Source: Chiridota heheva (taxonomy: Eukaryota > Echinodermata > Holothuroidea > Apodida > Chiridotidae). Taken from it: DNA of 64,000 nt. The notes below the pieces were generated by a model. The model was not told the origin of the DNA, did no database searches, and was given only the letters and a program-made list of their open reading frames with translations. The translations under genes were made by a program, and so were the position numbers. The number at the start of each line of letters is the position of its first letter. Position 1 is the stretch's first letter. The DNA is taken from contig JAIGNY010000750.1 in assembly GCA_020152595.1 (NCBI GenBank), positions 798,501 through 862,500 on the forward strand. Reading direction: 5' to 3'. Below, piece after piece: positions 37,936-50,500 of this stretch.

Positions 37936-38727
37936 AATTTGCGCAAAGAGCAACAAAAAAAGAAAATATTATCAAATTTTCTACTTGAACAACCTGTAAA
38001 TGAATTTTTTTAATGAAATTTTAAAGAAGAAAAAAAATGTCAGACGGATGTCACTTGATCAAGTTTAGCAGCTCAAAAACTTCTGGGAAAAAAAGGTTTG
38101 CTGTCTGGTTTTCTTTTCAGCACTTTTAATTGGCAGCGAAGAATGTGGGGATGACACTCATAGCCAGGTCCATGAGTGGGAAAGATATACAATGAAATGT
38201 CATTTATGTAAAATTTGCAAAGAGCAACAAAAAAAGAAAATATTATCAAATTTTCTTTTTGAACAACCAGTAAACAAATTTTTTTAATGAAATTTTGAAG
38301 AAAACAAATTTCAGACTGTTGTCATTTGATCAAGTTTAGCAGCTCAAAAAAATCTAAGAAAAAAAAAGGTTTGCTGTCTAGTTTTCTTTTCAGAACTTTC
38401 AACTGGCAGCGAAGCTTGGGGATGACACTCATAGCCAGGTCCATGAGTGGAAAAAAAATACAATGAAATGTCATTTATGTAAAATTTGCAAAGAGCAACA
38501 AAAGAGAAAATATTATCAAATTTTCTTTTTGAACAACCAGTAAAATGAATTTTTTAAATGAAATTTTAAAGAAGAATTCTTCAAACTTGTCATTTGATCA
38601 AGTTTAGCAGCTCAAAAAGTTAACTGTCTGGTTTTCTTTTCAGCACTTTCAATTGGCAGTGAAGAATGTGGGGATAGCCAGGTCCATGAGTGGGAAACGA
38701 ATACAATGAAATGTCATTTATGTTAAA
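37936..38727. repeat. Tandem repeat, about 275-bp unit, three copies
   Basis: GCAAAGAGCAACAAAA recurs at about 37940, 38216 and 38489. Each is followed by ATCAAGTTTAGCAGCTCAAA, GGTTTTCTTTTCAG-type and CATAGCCAGGTCCATGAGTG blocks. The third copy is shorter. Confidence 0.94.
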
Positions 38728-39020
38728 ATCTGTCTTTTAGAAGCATGCTGTGGCTACTCCTAATAATATCCATGTAAAACAAGAGTCCCAGCGGAATAAA
38801 GAACTTGTATACGAGTAATAAAAAGCCATAGAAACAAAAGCATAGAAACAGTGCAAAAAGAAATAAATTGCTGAATAATAACACTTCCATAAAACATTAA
38901 CATCAGCAAACTCATGAAACACACCAACAAATAAAGTGCAAAACAATATGCATAAATATACGAAAGGTCAAATGAAACATCAGATACAGATAACGTTGAC
39001 TATGATACTTTTATACTTAC

Positions 39021-39071
39021 ATGCAGAGTACTGGAAATAGGACGTTTTGTCTCGAGGAACGTTTGAGAAAG
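39021..39071 (-). CDS. Candidate FAK linker cassette exon (51 nt)
   Basis: A CGACTCTCCAG acceptor and a GTAAGTATA donor bracket 51 nt. Entered in phase 1 from exon 40244, it reads AFSNVPRDKTSYFQYSA and leaves in phase 1, as exon 7002 requires. It would insert 17 residues just after FERM. Vertebrate FAK has small alternative exons (boxes 28, 6 and 7) close to Tyr-397, so a linker cassette is in keeping with the family. All three frames are open, so the phase fit is weak evidence. Confidence 0.33.
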
Positions 39072-40243
39072 CTGGAGAGTCGCATGCAGAGACGACAAAT
39101 GATGCAGTTTAAGCTTCACTGCATATATTAGTCATTATTTTCATCATGAGTTTTTTTTAGTTCTTATATTAAATCTTTCTTTTATGGTAGGAGTATTTTC
39201 CTTATGTGTAAAGAAGTCTCCATGGTATTCTCTATACTTCCTCTCACATAAACAAGCCTAACAATCATGGCATTTGAATCGTGTCAAATACTCATTCATT
39301 TCCTTCACAACAATTTAAGTTTTTTTTTCTTCAAAACAATGAAGAAAAAAATGATCCCCACCATCAAAAATATTGTTTTCATCTTTCTTCAAAAACACAT
39401 GTTAACACACAACATCTCACAGACAAATGAATGTGAAATGACTTCTCCATTTACCACTAGTATATATTGTCAGACTCGATTTTTACAAGTTGAAATTTGA
39501 GGATTTCTGCTTGACAAAGATTTTACTGAAAGGTTAACATACTCAATGAATTTTGAAATATGATCACTAGAGATTGGAGCTGCTTAGTGTTTATCAGGAA
39601 AAATAATGTGCCAAATGGGGGCAACAAAGTCCAACTATTATTGAGCCATTCAATTCAAATAAAAAAAAAAATCATTGATATTTTGGGAAAAGTAAGTATA
39701 GGGGAATAATACAAATTGGGTCTTCTAAACTCCTTAAATGTGATACAAATTAGGGTCAACTTCTTCAAATCTTTCTAGAATATATCAATCAAGAAATATA
39801 TTCAGCTACCCCTAGTATTGTTTTTATCATCAATATAACACAATGAGTAGTACGATATAAACAATCATAAGACAATGCACTCATGAAAATGAAATGAGCG
39901 TATGTGAAAGGAGATATTTTTCATCAGAATATACACATTAAATTAACCAACACCTTAAAAGAAAGCCAATATTCTTGATACTCCCACAGAGATACAACGG
40001 TCATTTCACAAACAATGTGTTAAGATTTGGTTAATACCATGGAGTTTTAGCAGGTGACATGATGAGGTTTACTACACAAAGTTTTTTCAAGCGCTAACTA
40101 TAAATTCTATGCAATATTCTCATTAGGAGAGGAACAAGTTGGTAAATGCTGGAAGATCTTTTCAGGGTTTTAATATAATTAGTACTACAGTATGATAAAG
40201 GAAAGGCATTTTTTTTTGTAAACCTCTGTTCATTCTCACGTAC

Positions 40244-40361
40244 CTTGTTGCGGTTTAACAATAAAGGACTTCTCCGTCTTGGAGGCCATCCGACAATAAC
40301 CATCTATCAGATCAGCCATGTCTTCAGCGATCGTAGCAGATGGGGTTGTTATATAGACAGC
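40244..40361 (-). CDS. PTK2: FAK exon: end of FERM F3 lobe, C-terminal helix
   Basis: This 118-nt exon enters in phase 0 and leaves one base (G) of a split codon. The acceptor is CTGTTAG and the donor GTACGTGAG. The translation includes TIAEDMADLIDGYCRM and ends EKSFIVKPQQ, matching vertebrate FAK TIAENMADLIDGYCRL and QSFIIRPQK, the last F3 helix and start of the linker. The MADLIDGYCR core is one of the most conserved strings in FAK/PYK2 FERM domains. The next secure exon is 33.2 kb away. Confidence 0.97.
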
Positions 40362-41394
40362 CTAACAGAAAGGAAGAAAATTTACGAAAATATTACTTTC
40401 AATAAGTTTAAATGTCACTATTAATAATAATTTCAATAATGAATGAAAAAAAATCCTTTACTGTACTACTGAAATAAAGAGCCTGGTATTACGTTCGTGA
40501 TAAACATATAATAACCAAGAATCAATGCTCTGTGTATTAATTCATGAGAAGTTTAAAGCTTTAAAAAAACATTTATCATTAATAATATCTCAAGGGGTGA
40601 TGTTCCCATGCTCCCTCCCCTATGCCCCTAAGCAATAGACCAACTTCAAATCAACAACCAACTAAAGTTGTGGTCACGGTGTAATTCAATGTTTCAAATT
40701 TAAGGTTCCCAAATTTATCATCTAGGTTGTATTGTCTCTACATATCAACTGACCTTTTGCTAAAATAGATGGGGAGCTTCTGAATATCACTGGAAAATGA
40801 ACTGAAATTACAGTGATCCGATATTGATCATCAAGGTGACCATCATAGCAGTAAATAAGCATATTGATTGACTAAACATCACCAAGAAATGAGCAAATCA
40901 TAAGATAAGCATTAAAACAGCAAATAACAAACCCAACAAGCGTAAGACAAGAACAGTATCTCATGTAGCTACAAGCAATAAATTGCTGTTTTCCTATTTT
41001 TTTTAAGGTTATTTTCTTGATTTTCCTTATCCCTTTCTTTACTACTTGAGAATATACTGTAGGGTATAAATTTGTGCACTTGTGCTGACAGGCCTCTATT
41101 CACTACTACAGGACCAGAAGTAACGCTATAAATTATATCAATCAGGGTTCCATCAGTATAACATATTACCCTTTAAAACAACTTTTCAGATCATTCAATC
41201 AATAACATGGTTATATTTGGTACTACTAGGGAAAATACTTTTAAAAATATAATTCTCTGTAATATCGCTTCACAATTAACATTAGAAAATTGCTTTGAAA
41301 TTTCTGTAAAATATTTCAATTACTTCAGAAGAACCCACTTTTAAAAGATATTAATGTAAAGGATATCAACTGTCTCTGATTTCAGGAATAAAGC

Positions 41395-43640
41395 ATTAGC
41401 TAATTCTTAAAACATGTTCCATGCTACACACTCCCCCTCCCCTCCTAAATGAGTAAGTAAACATTGACAAATTAATCAAAATTCAAGTTCTCTCCCATTC
41501 TCAAAACATGTTCCATGCTACACACTCTCCCTCTCCTATCTTAAAAGAGTAAGTAAACATTGACAAATTAATCCAAATTCAAGTTCTCCCCCATTCTCAA
41601 AACATGTTCCATGCTACACACTCCCCCTCCCCTCTCCTAAATGAGTAAGCAAACATTGACAAATTAATCCAAATACAAGTTCTCTCCCATTCTCAAAACA
41701 TGTTCCATGCTACACACTCCCCCTCTCCTCTCTTAAAAGAGTAAGTAAACATTGACAAATTAATCCAAATTCAAGGTCTCCCCCATTCTCAAAACATGTT
41801 CCATGCTACACACTCCCCCCCTCTCCTCTCTTAAAAGAGTAAGTAAACATTGACAAATTAATCCAAATTCAAGGTCTCCCCCATTCTCAAAACATGTTCC
41901 ATGCTACACACTCTCCCTCTCCTCTCTTAAAAGAGTAAGTAGACATTGACAAATTAATCCAAATTCAAGTTCTCTCCCATTCTCAAAACATGTTCCATGC
42001 TACACACTCCCCCTCTCCTCTCTAAAAAGAGTAAGTAAACATTAACAAATTAATAATTAATCCAAATTCAAGTTCTCCCCCATTCTCAAAACATGTTCCA
42101 TGCTACACACTCACTCTCTCCTCTCTTAAAAGAGTAAGTAAACATTAACAAATTAATAATTAATCCAAATTCAAGTTCTCCCCCATTCTCAAAACATGTT
42201 CCATGCTACACACTCCCCCTCTCCTCTCTAAAAAGAGTAAGTAAACATTAACAAATTAATAATTAATCCAAATTCAAGTTCTCGCCCATTCTCAAAACAT
42301 GTTCCATGACAAATTAGTCCAAATTCAAGTTCTCCCCCATTCTCAAAACATGTTTCCATCTCTCCCCCCTCTCTTAAAAGAGTAAATAAACATTGACAAA
42401 TTAGTCCAAATTCAAGGTCTCCCCCATTCTCAAAACATGTTCCATGCTACACACTCCCCCTCTCCTCTCTTAAAAGAGTAAGTAAACATTGACAAATAAA
42501 TCCAAATTTAAGTTCTCCCCATTCTCAAAACATGTTCCATGCTACACACTCCCCCTCCTATCTTAAAAAGTAAGTAAACATTGACAAATTAATCCAAATT
42601 CAAGTTCTCCCCATTCTCACAACATGTTCCATGCTACACACTCCCCCTCTCCTATCTTAAAAAAGTAAGTAAACATTGACAAATTAATCCAAATTCAAGT
42701 TCTCCCCCATTCTCAAAACATGTTCCATGCTACACACTCCCCCTCTCCTCTCTTAAAAGAGTAAGTAAACATTAACAAATTAATCCAAATTCAAGTTCTC
42801 CCCCATTCTAAAAACATGTTCCATGCTACACACTCTCCCTCTCCTCTCTTAACAGAGTAAGTAAACATTGACAAATTAATCCAAATTCAAGTTCTTAAAA
42901 AAGTAAGTAAACATTGACAAATTAATCCAAATTTCAGGTCTCCCCATTCTCAAAACATGTTCCATGCTAGTAAGTAAACATTGACAAATTAATCCACTCC
43001 CCATTCTCAAACTCCTCTCTTAAAGAGTAAGTAAACATTGACAAATTAATCCAAATTCAAGTTCTCCCCATTCTCAAAACATGTTCCATGCTACACTCCC
43101 CCTCTCCTCTCTTAAAGAGTAAGTAAACATTGACAAATTAATCCAAATTCAAGTTCTCCCCATTCTCAAAACATGTTCCATGCTACACACTCCCCTCTCC
43201 TCTCTTAAAAGAGTAAGTAAACAAATTAACAAATTAATCCAAATCTCAATGTTTCCCCCATTCTAAAAACATGTTCCATGCTCAAAACACCCCTCTCCTC
43301 TCTTAAAAGAGTAAGTAAACATTGACAAATTAATCCAAATTCAAGTTCTCCCCCATTCTCAAAACATGTTCCATGCTACACACTCCCCCTCTCCTCTCTT
43401 AAAAGAGTAAGTAAACATTGACAAATTAATCCAAATTCAAGTTCTCCCCCATTCTCAAAACATGTTCCATGCTACACACTCCCCCTCTCCTCTCTTAAAA
43501 GAGTAAGTAAACATTAACAAATTAATCCAAATTCAAGTTCTCCCCCATTCTAAAAACATGTTCCATGCTACACACTCCCTCTCTCCTCTCTTAACAGAGT
43601 AAGTAAACATTGACAAATTAATCCAAATTCAAGTTCTCCC
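41395..43640. repeat. Satellite-like array, about 96-bp unit, more than 20 copies
   Basis: Units contain CTCAAAACATGTTCCATGCT, CACTCCCCCTCTCCTCTCTT and GAGTAAGTAAACATTGACAA then ATTAATCCAAATTCAAGTTC. Some copies are internally deleted or carry a TAATTAATAAT expansion. It lies inside the 10.1 kb FAK intron. Confidence 0.97.
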
Positions 43641-44006
43641 CTAAACATTTCACTTTAAGTTCTTAAATTTGCGATACAATCTCTACCTGAAATAAGAATG
43701 ATACAGAGCTCACTCTACTTACAGTGGGTTGATCTATTATACTAGTTTCATACAATAAATATAAATATGCACGTTTACAGGTCAGCTGATATAAAACGCT
43801 ATACAGATTAAACATGTTACACTTTTACCATTGCTTTTATACTGATATAAAATAGCTCTTGCCATTTACTGTAACAAATACATAAAAATCGAAATTATGG
43901 AGTCTTCTGTCCACAAAACGGTAACCAAAATTCATCTCTGGTATCAATACATAAAGCCATAGGATACAGTTTATCCAAATTCTACTACATTGATGCTAAT
44001 CATGAC

Positions 44007-44255
44007 TTAAATCATATTATGTGTGATATGATAATACATACTTGACGTAACCAGACCATGGCAATCATTTCTGATTAAAAATTGCTTTGTGGGCGCGTAA
44101 ACATACAATTTCCACTCTCTTTCATAAATATACATCTCCTTCAAAAGGTTTAAGTAATTCAGCTCTCCTGTTCGGAGCATAACGTTTTCATCAAATATAT
44201 GTATGTCCGTTTGTGATTTTCTCACCACACACTCTCTTGCATTTCCAATAGGCCC
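44007..44255 (-). CDS. Candidate FAK alternative exon: 30-nt cassette (44226-44255) or alternative 3' end
   Basis: A good acceptor (TTTCTGCCTTGTCATTCAG) precedes GGGCCTATTGG. Splicing at GTGAGA gives a 30-nt phase-0 cassette, GPIGNARECV. Reading through instead, the frame stays open for 82 codons to a TAA at 44007, containing VMLRTGELNYLNLLKEMYI. The full open frame here (44007-44405, 132 codons) is one of the longest in the window outside repeats and transposons. As an alternative terminal exon it would truncate FAK within F3. A GTATGT donor near the end allows a longer internal exon too. No domain is recognised and no polyadenylation site was established. Confidence 0.33.
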   Translation of the reverse strand, partial: GPIGNARECVVRKSQTDIHIFDENVMLRTGELNYLNLLKEMYIYEREWKLYVYAPTKQFLIRNDCHGLVTSSMYYHITHNMI

Positions 44256-46119
44256 CTGAATGACAAGGCAGAAACTGCACTGGTAAAACACATTAAAGCA
44301 AAATAACAGCCTGAGGTACATCAAAGGTTTTCTTTCTTTATTGCATCTCCCCACCACATCCTCACTAGTTTTTATAAGGCAAAGATTTCCCCTTGAAAAA
44401 CACACTGCATCTTCTCAAATTTATCATTTCAAGAATTTCAAAAGGACACTTAATAAGTTCACGAGAGTATTTAATCCATATTAACTACTAGTTTTTTCCT
44501 CCAAAAAAATCCCAATGTTTAAAACTGCCCTGGTCAAACCCATGTATAGTCTTTAATTTCTAATACAAGGCTTAACGTTTTGCTCAGCACATGGTATGGG
44601 AACAAAGCTTATATTCAAGTCTGGACAACAACTCAGATAAATAAATCATTAGTAACAATCAATAATGTACTGTTCTTCTTTTAACATCACAATTACCTTT
44701 GTGAACACATGTCATGCTCTCGCATGATTAAGAAAACCCTGAAGTTCATCACAACATCTTAATTGTGTAAGAACAAGGATTTCAATCTCAATGTCTATGG
44801 ACAAATGTTGAAATACATTCCAAACTATGAAAATACCAAAAATTATATTGGTCCCAAATAATTTGTTATTTTTCTACATTTTCAATTTTTGGGGAAAATA
44901 ATGACAATTTTTGTACAAATATGTGACAAACAAATAGAATTGAATCCATTGTTTTTGTTCTATTCTCTTGTAAAAATAGTTTAAAATAGAGCTACTAAAT
45001 CAAACAAATAGTTTGTTTATGTTCACCAAGTTTAAATAAGCATCTCAATGGAAAGTTTACATCATCATTTAAAAAAAAAAATTGAGAAAAATTCAATGAG
45101 TAATTTAAAGATCTTGAGTTATACTCTTCTTCATACACCACAAACTTTACTAAGTTTAAATTCATTTTCCTTGACCAGTCTAACTGGGCAGTAAAATTCC
45201 CTTCTCTAAGTTTACAGACAGTTTTAATTATAATCAAACATGCTTCCTGATGCACAATTATTTTGTTGGATATTTTTAAATAGTTACATAAGTTTCCTTC
45301 ATTTTTTTTTTTCATTCTTCATATGCTTATAAATCAATAAATATCACAATTGTTTTATAATGAAGGTTACAGTGGTGAGTGAGCATTTACTTCATGCAAT
45401 CAGAGACAGTTTCAATCACAATTTCTATTAAGCCAACACCTCCACCCCCATTTCAGTTTCCATATCCAAACCATTTTCTTAACATTCCACATCTGTTATT
45501 AAATTCTTGTGTTCAGATACTGATAGTGGAATTATATGTAACAACAGCTGCCAGGTTCAAAAGTACAAGTGGATTAAAATAATGATATATGTAATACCAA
45601 CATCATCAACCCAATGATGCAAAGCTAAGTCATGCAAAACTTAAATCTACAAAAAAGATTGAAAATTTACACAATTATCTTTTGCTTAAGTATGCATAAA
45701 GTAAAGCAAACCAACAAAGCAAAGTAAAAAAAATGATCAATTCCCAACTCAAAATTAATAGTGTGCTGCTTCCTTTATGCGCATAGACATGTAACAGACT
45801 TACTCAATGATCATAGAGCACCGATCAACGAGCAACGATCAAAGTAAATCTTCAAGAAAACATAATATCATGCATGCATTCATAAACGCAAATTCATGCG
45901 ACGCAAGCCAATTCTATTTCAGGTTATGCAAGAGTTTTATTACAGTTCACTATATCTACATGATGGCATGCATATTTGTAGAAAAATGTATTTTGAAAAA
46001 TTTGCTCCATTCTTATAACAATGGAAGCAAAAAACGAATTAGGAACCGAAAATAAAAAGCGTGAAAATGCAAATGAGGAATAGTTTGGGAGTAATGGACA
46101 GGTGTACAAACAGACTTAC

Positions 46120-46164
46120 AGACATATCAACTTTTGAGGCTGCCGGTGAGCGCCTCCCAGATAT
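46120..46164 (-). CDS. Candidate FAK cassette exon in the F3 lobe (45 nt)
   Basis: A pyrimidine-rich acceptor (CTACCCCTCACACCAG) and a GTAAGTCTG donor bracket 45 nt that is GC-rich against an AT-rich intron. The exon is phase 0 at both ends and would add ISGRRSPAASKVDMS between IGGANE and the next F3 strand, without breaking the frame. The insertion is basic and serine-rich, and would sit in a loop before the last F3 strands. Vertebrate FAK has no insert here as far as I know. Of the candidate cassettes this has the best splice sites. Confidence 0.48.
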
Positions 46165-47503
46165 CTGGTGTGAGGGGTAGACAAAGGATGTCAGTAAAAT
46201 GTCAGAAATGACTGGATGGAGAAGTTGAAGGACAGACATGATGCACATGTGGGGGAAAAAGGTCTCAAAAATTGCATTTTTCTACATTCATTTACATATT
46301 TTATACAATTTTAGTTGTCTTGGAAAAATTCAATGATAGTAACTACTAGTCTTTGGGGAGATTTCCTTTTCAACTTATCCATCTGTAAAACAAAATGATT
46401 AATTTCTTAAGTACAGCTGGCTTTTTGTGGTGAGCTTGGTGGAGGCAGTATAATAAGGAATGTATAAATATTTCCAAAACTAACCTTCAAACAGGAATTT
46501 CTTCAGATTCAAATCAAGAACTTGAACATATACTAATTAACTAAAAAGAGATTACTTATCATAATCATTTCCTAAATCCTTTGTGTATTCTCAAATAAGA
46601 ATCCAAGAATATTAATATAGAAATTGAGATATTAAGCATGGACTCCCCAGAAGCCCAATCATATACTTATCAGGAATCTAAGCATGCACCAATTAGTATA
46701 AAACTTAAACAATACAGCTATTGTGAAAATAATCAAGGCGTCCAACAGGGCCAGAGAGGTCAATTTATATAAACAAATTAAGAGAAAAGTAGAGGACAAC
46801 AGAATGCTATATAATCTACCTCTCGTAAATGAAAATATTGACTTGTCATTTCTGGCAAGGGTATGAAAGCTAAATTTGTAGCACAACCCTATACTGTACA
46901 CTCCATACAAAGGGGTTCCACTTTCCATACAATTCTGCTTACACTAATGCAAAACCAGAAAAGCAATGCAGGAGAAGACATTTGATCTTTCTCCTCTGAA
47001 TTTGCCATCAATATTCAGAGAAAATTGTTCTGATGTTCCACCTTTTACTTTCCTTTCATTTTTTAAACCTACTTAAGTTTTGTTTTAGACTGGAAAAAGA
47101 TTACTTAAAATTGCAGTTACCTGATATTACACGTGTGCATATTAAGTATTAATTTTGTCATAAATAATAATGGAACAGCTGTTCCTACCTCATATCAATA
47201 TGTATTGCTTCTTCTACAAATTTCTTCACCTCTTATTCTTTATCCTAATGACCTTTAAGAAAATGCCTAAAAGCAAGGGAAAAGCCAGGTTGTCACAAAC
47301 ATCACCACTATGCAACAATGAGCTTGATTTCTAATAAGTCAACCACAGACAATATTTCAAGAAAAAGAAATTGATCAAGAACCTATATAATTATTTGTCA
47401 AGTCATCTGGCATAGTATACATTTTTGTTCCAACCCCATACAGTAATCTATCTTTCCTATTTGGCACACCTAACCCAGTATGATCAGCAAAAGTATAAAT
47501 CTT

Positions 47504-48094
47504 TTAAAGGAATATTTCCATGGTTGTTTTTTTTTTTTTTTTAAAATTATATTTGAAAGAGCATACTTTTAGAGCCAATTTGGTACAAAAATCAGGTTGA
47601 TATCATATTCCGTTCAGAAGAGATGGATTTTTAAAGATTTCCCAATTGCATTTTAAAGTTTTTGTACAGTATGATGAATTAGTGTTTAATGATGTCATAG
47701 AGACAATTTAATTGCAAATGTTTATGTATTTCTTTGAATGTTAAATGGTTGTTTCTGTATGATTAGAAACAATTTTCCAAAAGTTATTAAAGTAGGGTAT
47801 ATTTGGCAATGTATATAAATACCTAACTTTCATCATTTCATTTTTCTAGCAGGATTTACTAATAAAAAAAGATGATAAATTTTAATGAAATACATCAACT
47901 TTGTGGGAGAATGTGTTGCTGTGATGTCATACTGACCCTTTTCCTATTCGTTTATTGGCATTTTTTGTGAACCTTAAAATGTGAATATCTCCTGGTAAGG
48001 AATAACATATCTACATGATTTTTGTACTAAATTGTTTCTAAAATTGTTCTTTCTTATGATAGGTTACACAAAAATCATAGGAATATTCCTCTAA
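47504..48094. mobile_element. TTAA-type foldback element, copy 1
   Basis: The left end is TTAA followed by AGGAATATTTCCATGG. The right end, reverse-complemented, is AGGAATATTCCTATGATTTT next to CTAA, a decayed TTAA. Diverged inverted homology continues inward (GGTACAAAAATCAGGTTGAT against AGTACAAAAATCATGTAGAT). There is no coding capacity. It is the same family as 53321-53999. Confidence 0.7.
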
Positions 48095-48766
48095 GACTAT
48101 GCTCTATAATATTAAACCCATGTATGAACCTTCATGTTAAACATTTAAATTGAATAAAAGCACAAAATAAGAATTTGTTTTCATTTATATATGAAATTTA
48201 GGTAAAATCAAATGTGATGCTCTATTCGACAAATTACAAGTCACTACACAATTCCTCTTATTTCAGCTGCCTCATGCTACATCCTTTGGTGCACACCAGT
48301 TTCAATCATTTCTAGTGCTTCATAAATAACATGTGATCGTTTTGTCTTAAATTCTCCTAGCTTTGCTATAGTGGGTGTGTTGAAGTGCTAAATACCACGT
48401 TAATAAATTCAAGGAATACTTTTTAAACTGTTAAAATCTTGTCCATGCTTGTTCATGACATCTGAGATATCACAACCTGAAAATTAATTCAAAATTAGCA
48501 TAAATACACAAATTAGACACAGCAAGAAATAGGAAAACAGTATGTCAGTTTCAATATAAAGAAAAAATCAAACTGTTTTTCTTTTAATGAGGATTCTGAA
48601 AAGTGGAGCCTTTATAAATCTGATAATGACTTGCCTGTAATCACCCTACACTAGTTGTGCAAAATGTACGTAACACACTGCTAATGCTAAAAATGCGCAA
48701 TGTTCACATTGTATTTGGAATTGACCTGTAGTTTGTTGTAGGCTCTAATCCAATTCTTTTTCTTAC

Positions 48767-48808
48767 TTGCCTGGGGCCACCATTTGAAAAGCCCCAACCT
48801 AATGCTGT
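48767..48808 (-). CDS. Candidate FAK cassette exon in the F3 lobe (42 nt), weak
   Basis: A T/G-rich acceptor ending TTGTGTGCAG and a GTAAGAAAA donor bracket 42 nt in phase 0 at both ends, encoding TALGWGFSNGGPRQ. It would add 14 residues at the same exon junction as the 46120 candidate. The acceptor is mediocre and the composition unremarkable. Chance occurrence is a serious alternative, since a 10 kb intron offers many AG...GT intervals. Confidence 0.25.
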
Positions 48809-49029
48809 CTGCACACAACATTCACTTCTTAAGACAATATAAAGCTTCTGCTTAAATACTATGGTAACAAATTTTAGCTAGGGAAATTTGGAACATTTAT
48901 GATTTGATATGTAATGAGAATGTATAAATTAGCCAATGAAATTATGAACACGTCAACTCACACCAAATGATTCAAATGGGAGTTGTTGACCCTTGCCGGA
49001 TACTTTAATGAATAATGATAATAATAAAT

Positions 49030-49060
<31 letters not shown>

Positions 49061-49567
49061 ATTGTATATGATTCACAGGGTAATCTAAACATACTCAGCT
49101 TGGAAAAATTGCTCAAAAGGAAATGTTTTTCATGAAATGGGTAGTTTATAGCAATCAAGCACAGAAAGTATATGGTAAATGTTAAGAGGTCAAATTGATT
49201 ATTTTGCAATTGACTGCCATTTGTAGAGTAAGCATCAACACACGCACTCGCAGAAGGCTTCAAATTTTTTTTTACATCTTACGAATGTTCAACATCAGGT
49301 ATGCCACTTGTAGAAATGAGCAACCAACACAGTGTGGCTTACTATGCATATAATTCAAATAGCTCACATCAAATCACAATGCAAGCCTTCATGTAAATGT
49401 CCTACTGAAATACCTTATCAACTCTTTTCCAGAATTTTCATCAAAGAATAAAATACCTACTATTTACTAGGTTGCCTGGGTTGCTGATTTTATTCTTACA
49501 ATTTCAGTAGTAAAAAGAATTTTGAATCAGAGAAAGTCTATCCGTGATGGTAACCTTGCACTGTTTG

Positions 49568-50050
49568 TGAAGACTTTACAATCTTGCACATCACCTATTC
49601 TTTTCAATCCATGAAAACTTTACAATCTTGCACATCACCTATTCTTTTCAATCCATAAAAACTTTACAATCTTGCACATCACCTATTCTTTTCAATCCAT
49701 GAAAACTTTACAATCTTGCACATCACCTATTCTTTTCAATCCATGAAAACTTTACAATCTTGCACATCACCTATTCTTTTCAATCCATGAAAACTTTACA
49801 ATCTTGCACATCACCTATTCTTTTCAATCCATGAAAACTTTACAATCTTGCACATCACCTATTCTTTTCAATCCATGAAAACTTTACAATCTTGCACATC
49901 ATCTCTTCTTTTCAATCTATAAAAACTTTACAATCTTGCACATCACCTATTCTTTTCAATCCATGAAAACTTTACAATTTTGCACATTACCTGTTCTTTT
50001 CAATCAATAAAAACTTTACAATCTTGCACTTCACCTATTCTTTTCAATCC
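49568..50050. repeat. Minisatellite, 44-bp unit, about 11 copies
   Basis: Units read AAAACTTTACAATCTTGCAC then ATCACCTATTCTTTTCAATC plus CATG. Central copies are near-identical and the right-hand copies are more diverged. Confidence 0.97.
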
Positions 50051-50500
50051 ATATTCAACAAGTCATAAACAATCAAAAGCATTTCTAATCCTTAAAGATA
50101 CATTCACATCACAGCCAATTTGATGGGCATTTTTACTTCTAGCCTTTATCTACTAAAAAAGGAAATATACACCGATATGCTAAACAAGGCATTCTATGAC
50201 TACCACATGTTCAATCCGCATACCTTACGTAAATTTGTACTAATCTAGCTTTTTTTCAAAAAATATTTTGATCTGTTTTAATTCTCGCAGTAACTACAAT
50301 CTGAAGCAATTCACAGCACATTCCATTATGCATGAGGGGAGGAAAGAGAGGAATATTTGATCTAAAGCTACAACAAGCAAAACAATTTGCATTCTCTCAA
50401 ATAATTTGAACAAGATGCACTTTTGCCTGACAGCTCATTCCATTCTTTGCCCCTGTAATGGTAAACATGCATTTCAAACAAATATAATGAATATTAAAAC

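Larger units (their letters stand above)
40362..50500 (-). other. FAK intron (10.1 kb) within the F3 lobe
   Basis: Contents are the roughly 96-bp satellite (41395-43640), a TTAA foldback element (47504-48094), a 44-bp minisatellite (49568-50050) and three candidate cassette exons. I recognise nothing in 40370-41390, 44410-46110, 46170-47500, 48100-48760 or 48810-49560. Confidence 0.85.

Noticed and set aside
44690-44740. 42-nt interval between an AG and GTAATT in the 10 kb intron
   Set aside because: It contains an in-phase TGA, and the donor is weak. It could be a poison exon but there is no further support.
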